Source: Streptomyces sp. NBC_01276 (GTDB lineage: Bacteria; Actinomycetota; Actinomycetes; Streptomycetales; Streptomycetaceae). From it: 64,000 nucleotides of DNA. Made by a program: the position numbers and the translations under genes. Position 1 is the first letter of the stretch. Each line of letters opens with the position of its first letter. Where the stretch lies: assembly GCF_041435355.1 (NCBI RefSeq), contig NZ_CP108442.1, positions 3,906,001-3,970,000 of the forward strand, given 5' to 3'. Shown here piece after piece: positions 59,048 to 64,000 of the stretch. The notes under the pieces were generated by a model that saw only the letters and a program-made list of their open reading frames with translations, was not told the origin of the DNA and ran no database searches.

Positions 59048-60340
59048 TCAGCCTTCCAGGAAGGCGAGCAGGGCGTTGGCGAGGAGGAACGGGTCGTCCG
59101 CGCCGCACAGTTCACGGGCGGAGTGCATCGAGAGGATCGCGACGCCGATGTCGACCGTCTGGATGCCGTGGCGGGCGGCCGTGATCGGGCCGATGGTGGT
59201 GCCGCACGGCATGGAGTTGTTGGAGACGAACGTCTGCCACGGCACGCCGGCGCGCTCGCAGGCACCCGCGAACACGGCCCGGCCACTGCCGTCCGTCGCG
59301 TACCGCTGGTTGACGTTGACCTTCAGGATCGGGCCGCCGTTGGCGCGCGGGTGGTGCGAAGGGTCGTGGCGCTCGGAGTAGTTGGGGTGGACGGCGTGCC
59401 CGGTGTCGGAGGAGAGGCAGATGGTGCCGGCGAAGGCGCGGGCCCGGTCCTCGTAGGAGCCGCCACGGGCGAAGACAGAACGTTCCAGCACGTTGCCCAG
59501 CAGGGGGCCGTCGGCGCCGGTGTCGGACTGCGAGCCGTTCTCCTCGTGGTCGAAGGCGGCCAGGACCGGGATGTGGTCGAGCGCGGTGTTGGTCGAGACG
59601 GCGGCCAGCGCGGCGATGCCCGCGTGCACCGACAGCAGGTTGTCCATGCGGGGCCCGGCGAGCAGTTCGCGGTCGCGGCCCAGGTAGGCGGGCGGCTCGA
59701 TGGAGTGGACCATCAGGTCCCAGCCGGCCACGGAGCCCTGCGGCAGGCCCTCCTCCTCTTCCAGGAAGGCGATCAGGTCGCCCTCGCGGGCGTCGCCGAG
59801 GCCCCAGATCGGCTGCATGTGCCGCTGCTTGTCGAGCTTGAGGCCGTCGGTGTTCACCGACCGGTCCAGGTGCACGGCGAGTTGGGGGACGCGCAGCAGC
59901 GCGCGGTCCACGTTGACGAGCCGCTCGGTGCCGTCCCGCAGGGAGAGGCGCCCGGCCAGGCCCAGGTCCCGGTCCAGCCAGGTGTTGAGCAGGGTGCCCC
60001 CGTAGATCTCCACGGCGACCTGCCGCCAGCCCTGCGAGCCGGTGTCCGGTACCGGCTTGACCCGCAGGTTGGGGGAGTCGGTGTGCGCGCCGATGATCCG
60101 GAAGGGGGTGTGTGCGGCCGCGCCCTCGGGCACGTACCAGGCGATGAGCGCGCCGCCGCGGAGGACGAACCGGCCTCCCGTGCCCGAGTCCCAGGCGTCC
60201 TGCTCCGACAACTGCCTGAAGCCTGCCTTCTCCAGCCGCTCGGCCGCGTTGGCGACGGCGTGGTACGGCGACGGACTGGCCGTCAGAAAGGTCATCAGGT
60301 CGTCGGTGTGGCCGCGGTCGAAGCGGGCGGGAGAGCTCAT
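59048..60340 (-). CDS. M18 family metalloaminopeptidase (aspartyl-aminopeptidase type)
   Basis: A 430-residue di-zinc peptidase: RIIGAHTDSPNLRVKPVPD (zinc His), LLAGPRMDNLLSVHAGIAAL (bridging Asp), AAFDHEENGSQSDTGADGPL (catalytic/metal Glu), ISAARHGIQTVDIGVAILSM-like C-terminal metal His in ILSMHSARELCG. Forms dodecameric cytosolic aminopeptidases that remove acidic N-terminal residues (family knowledge). The ATG at 60340 has AAGGTG upstream. An ATG at 60373 is possible but less supported. Confidence 0.92.
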   Translation of the reverse strand: MSSPARFDRGHTDDLMTFLTASPSPYHAVANAAERLEKAGFRQLSEQDAWDSGTGGRFVLRGGALIAWYVPEGAAAHTPFRIIGAHTDSPNLRVKPVPDTGSQGWRQVAVEIYGGTLLNTWLDRDLGLAGRLSLRDGTERLVNVDRALLRVPQLAVHLDRSVNTDGLKLDKQRHMQPIWGLGDAREGDLIAFLEEEEGLPQGSVAGWDLMVHSIEPPAYLGRDRELLAGPRMDNLLSVHAGIAALAAVSTNTALDHIPVLAAFDHEENGSQSDTGADGPLLGNVLERSVFARGGSYEDRARAFAGTICLSSDTGHAVHPNYSERHDPSHHPRANGGPILKVNVNQRYATDGSGRAVFAGACERAGVPWQTFVSNNSMPCGTTIGPITAARHGIQTVDIGVAILSMHSARELCGADDPFLLANALLAFLEG

Positions 60341-60440
60341 GTGGTTCACCTTAACGACGGTCGTGTTCGCCATGGCCGGACTGCGGCGGATAGCCGGAGG
60401 GTCAGGGGTCGGGGCAGGTCGCCCCGCCGTCCCGGCGCTC

Positions 60441-61175
60441 TCAGCCCGGTGGGCGCTCGAATCTGCGCTGCAATTGCCGACGCTCGCCCCGGCGGATGCG
60501 CGGGAGCATCTCGGGGGTCTGCGGCGGGCGCTGCGCGCGTCTCTTGCGCCCGGCGCAGAAGATACAGGCCTCGCCGGGAGGGGCATCGGGGTCGATCGGC
60601 GCGCCGGGGTGTTCGGAGCATCCGGAGGCGTTGCGCGGCCGGGACAGTTCGCGGGCGACGATGAAGGCGCGGTGCAGGTCGTCGGCGATCCGGACGAAGT
60701 CCTGGTCGGGGGAGCCGAGGGTGAGGTGGAAGCGCTGCTCGTCGATGGTGCGCAGGTACCGGCGGAGCACGTCGAGGGTGTACGGGGGCTCGGGCACGGG
60801 GTAGCCGAGGCGGCGCTGCTCGCCCGCGGGGGCGGGACCGGCCTGGCGGCCGCCCTGGAGGCGCCGGCCGAGGCGGCGGCGGTCGTTGCAGATCAGGCAG
60901 CGGCCCCAGCCCTCGGGGGCCTCGGGGTCGAGGGCGCCGTTGGGGTGCTCGGGACAGCCGGTGTAGCTCTTGGCGGGGGCGAGTCCGGCGGCCGTCTGGA
61001 AGGCGACGTAGAGGGCGTCGGCGACGGGGTCGTACTCGGCGGGGTGCGCGCCGTCGTAGAGCTCGGTGATCCGGTCGCCGAGGGCGCCCACGTTGGCCTG
61101 GAGCTCCTTGAGGGCGTACGGCCGCCCGGTGGGGACGGAATACCCCCTGCTGCTGTGCTGCTCCTGCGGACTCAT
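60441..61175 (-). CDS. Hypothetical protein with duplicated Cys/His motifs
   Basis: A 244-residue protein built as two copies of one module. Each copy has a helical part (ELQANVGALGDRITELYDGA; VLRRYLRTIDEQRFHLTLGS) followed by a Cys motif: GCPEHPNGALDPEAPEGWGR with CLIC, and GCSEHPGAPIDPDAPPGEA with CIFC. C-x-E-H-P...C-x2-C is a likely zinc knuckle. The C-terminus is Arg/Gln-rich. Family unknown to me; the duplication suggests two metal sites or nucleic-acid contacts. Confidence 0.75.
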   Translation of the reverse strand: MSPQEQHSSRGYSVPTGRPYALKELQANVGALGDRITELYDGAHPAEYDPVADALYVAFQTAAGLAPAKSYTGCPEHPNGALDPEAPEGWGRCLICNDRRRLGRRLQGGRQAGPAPAGEQRRLGYPVPEPPYTLDVLRRYLRTIDEQRFHLTLGSPDQDFVRIADDLHRAFIVARELSRPRNASGCSEHPGAPIDPDAPPGEACIFCAGRKRRAQRPPQTPEMLPRIRRGERRQLQRRFERPPG

Positions 61176-61380
61176 GTCTACGAGCGTCCCATGAACGACC
61201 GACAACGGGGAAAGCCGCCGGTGGGGGCGGTGGCGGCGGTGGGCGGATACGGGGGCGGGGCACCGGGCCGGTACCGAGCGCGGGGGCCGGGCACGCCAGC
61301 GGCCGGGCCCCCGTGCGGGAGGGCCCGGCCGCTGTGCGTCCACCGTGTGCGCCGACCGCCGGGGCGGCGCCGGTCGTGGT

Positions 61381-63207
61381 CTAGAAGGCGGCCTCGTCGA
61401 GCTCCATGAGGGAGTTGTCGACGGTCTCGGCCAGGGCGCGCTGGACGGAGACGCCCGGCAGGATCTGGGCGGCGAAGAACTTCGCTGCGGCGATCTTGCC
61501 GGTGTAGAACGCCACGTCCTTGGCGGAAGCGCCGGCCAGCTTCTCGGCGGCCACGGCCGCGCCCTTGAGGAGCAGGTAGCCGACGACCACGTCACCGGAG
61601 GCCATCAGCAGGCGGGTGGTGTTCTGGCCGACCTTGTAGATGTTCTTGACGTCCTCGCCGGTGGCGGTGAGGTCGACGATCATCTGGCCGACGATGGCCT
61701 CCAGGTCCACGGCGGCCTTGGCGAGGGCGTCGCGGGCGGGGGCCAGGTCGTCGCCGCCGGGGCCCTCGGCGAGGAACTTCTTGATCGTCTCGGAGAGGAT
61801 GTTCAGCGAGGCGCCCTGGTCGCGGACGATCTTCCGGAAGAAGAAGTCCTGGCCCTGGATCGCCGTGGTGCCCTCGTACAGGGTGTCGATCTTGGCGTCG
61901 CGGATGTACTGCTCGATCGGGTATTCCTGGAGGTAACCGGAACCGCCGAAGGTCTGCAGCGACTGGGCGAGCTGCTCGTACGAGCGCTCCGAGCCGTAGC
62001 CCTTGACGATCGGCAGGAGCAGGTCGTTCAGGCCGATCTCGGCGGAGGCGTCCTCGCCCGCGGCCTGCTTGAGCTGGATCGCGTCCTGGACGGAGGCGGT
62101 GTACAGCACGAGGGCGCGCATGCCCTCGGCGTAGGCCTTCTGCGTCATGAGCGAGCGGCGCACGTCGGGGTGGTGCGTGATGGTGACCTTGGGCGCGGTC
62201 TTGTCCATGAAGTTGGCCAGGTCCGGGCCCTGCACACGCTCCTTGGCGTACTCCAGCGCGTTGAGGTAGCCGGTGGAGAGGGTGGCGATGGCCTTCGTGC
62301 CGACCATCATCCGGGCGAACTCGATGATCATGAACATCTGGCGGATGCCGTCGTGCTTGTCGCCGATCAGCCAGCCCTTGGCGGGGTGCTGGTCGCCGAA
62401 GGTCATCTCGCACGTGTTGGAGGCCTTGAGGCCCATCTTGTGCTCGACGTTCGTGGCGTAGACGCCGTTGCGCTCGCCCAGCTCGCCGGTCTCCCAGTCG
62501 AAGTGGAACTTCGGGACGAGGAAGAGGGACAGGCCCTTGGTACCCGGGCCGTGGCCCTCGGGGCGCGCGAGGACGTAGTGGAGGATGTTCTCCTCCATGT
62601 CGTGCTCACCGGACGTGATGAAGCGCTTCACGCCCTCGATGTGCCACGAGCCGTCCGCCTGCTGGACGGCCTTGGTGCGGCCGGCGCCGACGTCCGAGCC
62701 GGCGTCCGGCTCGGTCAGCACCATGGTGGAGCCCCAGCGCTTCTCGACGGCGATCTCGGCGACCTTCTTCTGCGCCTCGTTGCCCTCTTCGAAGAGGATG
62801 CCGGCGAACGCCGGGCCGGAGGAGTACATCCACACGGCCGGGTTCGCGCCCAGGATCGTCTCGGCGAACGCCCAGATGAGGGAGCGGGGCGAGGTGGTGC
62901 CGCCGATCTCCTCGGGCAGGCCCAGGCGCCAGTACTCGGAGTCCATGAAGGCCTTGTAGCTCTTCTTGAACGACGCCGGGACGGGCGCGGTGTTGGTGGC
63001 CGGGTCGAAGACCGGCGGGGTGCGGTCGGCGTCCTCGAAGGAGGCGGCCAGCTCGTTCTCGGAGAGCTTGGTCATCTCGCTGAGGATGGTCCTGGCGGTC
63101 TCGGTGTCCATCTCACCGAACGGGCCGGTGCCGTACACGTTGTCGCGGCCGAGCACCTCGAAGAGGTTGAACTCGATGTCGCGGAGATTCGACTTGTAGT
63201 GCCCCAT
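61381..63207 (-). CDS. Acyl-CoA dehydrogenase (large FadE-type, with C-terminal extension)
   Basis: A 608-residue flavoprotein: [21 protein letters not shown]-terminus as in FadE5-like enzymes, [23 protein letters not shown]-binding motif, [16 protein letters not shown], catalytic Glu region [20 protein letters not shown] and the DUF-type C-terminal domain ([20 protein letters not shown] onward). The ATG at 63207 is chosen. Two TetR-type dyads (63252-63263 and 63276-63287) sit 45-80 bp upstream and indicate acyl-CoA-responsive control. Confidence 0.93.
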   Translation of the reverse strand: MGHYKSNLRDIEFNLFEVLGRDNVYGTGPFGEMDTETARTILSEMTKLSENELAASFEDADRTPPVFDPATNTAPVPASFKKSYKAFMDSEYWRLGLPEEIGGTTSPRSLIWAFAETILGANPAVWMYSSGPAFAGILFEEGNEAQKKVAEIAVEKRWGSTMVLTEPDAGSDVGAGRTKAVQQADGSWHIEGVKRFITSGEHDMEENILHYVLARPEGHGPGTKGLSLFLVPKFHFDWETGELGERNGVYATNVEHKMGLKASNTCEMTFGDQHPAKGWLIGDKHDGIRQMFMIIEFARMMVGTKAIATLSTGYLNALEYAKERVQGPDLANFMDKTAPKVTITHHPDVRRSLMTQKAYAEGMRALVLYTASVQDAIQLKQAAGEDASAEIGLNDLLLPIVKGYGSERSYEQLAQSLQTFGGSGYLQEYPIEQYIRDAKIDTLYEGTTAIQGQDFFFRKIVRDQGASLNILSETIKKFLAEGPGGDDLAPARDALAKAAVDLEAIVGQMIVDLTATGEDVKNIYKVGQNTTRLLMASGDVVVGYLLLKGAAVAAEKLAGASAKDVAFYTGKIAAAKFFAAQILPGVSVQRALAETVDNSLMELDEAAF

Positions 63208-63251
63208 GGCGACGGCTCCGTTAAGGCTCGGGGAGACAGGTTCCTCGTACA

Positions 63252-63287
63252 TACCAATCGGTAACGTCATGATGCTACCCGTCGGTA
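63252..63287. promoter_or_regulatory. Twin inverted repeats upstream of acyl-CoA dehydrogenase
   Basis: TACCAATCGGTA (63252-63263) and TACCCGTCGGTA (63276-63287) share TACC-N2-TCGGTA with 24-bp centre spacing. The arms differ from the ACCGA-N4-TCGGT paa sites, so a different TetR-family fatty-acid regulator is expected. Confidence 0.7.
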
Positions 63288-63376
63288 ATAAGAAGCAACC
63301 CTTCACCGGAGACTGTGACCAGCGTCAAGCCAGGGACGCTGGAGCGGGGCCGGGGCGCCGCCCCGGCCCCGGAGCG

Positions 63377-64000
63377 TCAGGCCGCGGCCCCCGGGACCTC
63401 CGGGAAGGCCAGGCGCGGCGAGCCGCCCGCCCACCAGACCCCGATCACGAAGGCGGCCGTGGCCTCCACGTACGCCGCCCGGTCCAGCCCGCCCGCGGCC
63501 ATCGGGCTCCACCCCATCCCCGTGATCAGCTCCTCGACCCGCCCCGCCGCCACCGGGTCGTCCGCGCAGAACGGCACCGCCGGCCGCTCCCCGCCGAAGG
63601 CGCCCGGAGGCTGCTCCCACGCACTGGAGTGGGCCAGGTTGAAGGCCTTCACCACGTGCGCGCCGGGTGCCGCGGCCCCGATCAGCGCGGCCACGCTCAC
63701 GCCGGGGGCCGTCGCCAGCATCACCCCGCCCGGACCCGGCTCCAGCGGGTTCGTGCAGTCCACGACCGTCCGTCCCGCCAGTGCCGCGGCGTGCTCCCGG
63801 GCCAGCTCCGGGGCCCGCCCGGCCGGTACGGCGAGCAGCGCCACCTCCCCGTACGCCGCCGCCGCGGCCACCGGCCCGTGCCCGGCCGCCCCGATCCGGC
63901 CGGCGAGGGCCGCGGCGGCCGCCGTGTCCCGGCCGCCCACGAACACCTCGTGCCCGGCCCGCGCCCAGGCGCCGCCCAGGGCCTCCGCCATCGCTCCCGT
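63377..64000 (-). CDS. NADP-binding F420-oxidoreductase-like protein (start outside window)
   Basis: The C-terminal 200-plus residues of a Rossmann-fold reductase. The open end reads GAMAEALGGAWARAGHEVFV, the tail of a GxGxM nucleotide motif, so the true start lies just beyond the right edge. TVVDCTNPLEPGPGGVMLA and GAHVVKAFNLAHSSAWEQPP are typical of NADPH-dependent F420 reductase (NPD)-like proteins. Substrate unknown. Confidence 0.82.
   Translation of the reverse strand, partial: TGAMAEALGGAWARAGHEVFVGGRDTAAAAALAGRIGAAGHGPVAAAAAYGEVALLAVPAGRAPELAREHAAALAGRTVVDCTNPLEPGPGGVMLATAPGVSVAALIGAAAPGAHVVKAFNLAHSSAWEQPPGAFGGERPAVPFCADDPVAAGRVEELITGMGWSPMAAGGLDRAAYVEATAAFVIGVWWAGGSPRLAFPEVPGAAA

Overview
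The window is about 72% GC by eye, with strongly GC3-biased genes, frequent GTG starts, ATGA/GTGA overlaps and typical actinomycete content (bacterial proteasome activator, mycothiol-type isomerase, F420-type PPOX protein, PASTA-type Ser/Thr kinases, two branched-chain keto-acid dehydrogenase operons). It is almost certainly a Streptomyces chromosome. One perfect and one near-perfect parS site (the Streptomyces ParB motif), together with the housekeeping content, suggest the central core of the chromosome rather than an arm. I saw no rRNA, tRNA, CRISPR array, prophage or complete insertion sequence.

Layout. 1-9.8 kb: phenylacetate (PAA) catabolism (paaA fragment, paaN, paaH, a TetR regulator), interleaved with a DUF5819/HTTM membrane pair, a TrmH-type rRNA methyltransferase and a small membrane protein with a Crp/Fnr-type regulator. 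9.2-13.4 kb: Lrp regulator plus bkd-type E1alpha-E1beta-E2 operon. An identical 14-bp ACCGA-N4-TCGGT operator lies before paaA and between paaN and paaH, and a near-identical one lies before this bkd operon, so one TetR regulator may control all three. 13.6-19.1 kb: quinone oxidoreductase, moeA/mobA and a K+ channel (parS at the moeA/channel junction), then the proteasome activator Bpa. 19.2-24.8 kb: a PadR-controlled ABC exporter and two small exported proteins, one apparently frameshifted. 24.9-28.4 kb: two divergent paralogous Ser/Thr kinases. 28.5-33.8 kb: a PNPOx-like protein, an orphan NarL-type response regulator and the second E1alpha-E1beta-E2 operon. 33.9-42.9 kb: acetyltransferase, a protein with an EF-Tu-domain-2-like N-terminus, TetR/MFS efflux pair, PPOX protein, DUF1266 protein, membrane protein, small secreted peptide, FAD monooxygenase.

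43.1-45.4 kb holds what I regard as the most unusual locus: a papain-like (C1A) cysteine protease without a visible signal peptide, fused to a six-repeat HWW-type beta-propeller (lectin-like) domain, followed 12 bp later by a small protein that reads as a chagasin-type (I42) cysteine-protease inhibitor. This looks like an enzyme with its own intracellular antidote.

45.5-64 kb: GntR/MFS pair, mycothiol-type isomerase, nitrilase-family hydrolase, a short hypothetical and a cytochrome P450 whose convergent stop codons hold a 160-bp MITE-like palindrome flanked by CTAG duplications. Then come a LURP-one protein, ATP-grasp protein, acyltransferase, a secreted protein with a membrane partner, a NarL-type two-component system, an NHLRC2-like thioredoxin/NHL protein, an M18 aminopeptidase, a duplicated Cys-motif protein, a large acyl-CoA dehydrogenase with twin operators, and the start-truncated end of an NADP-binding oxidoreductase.
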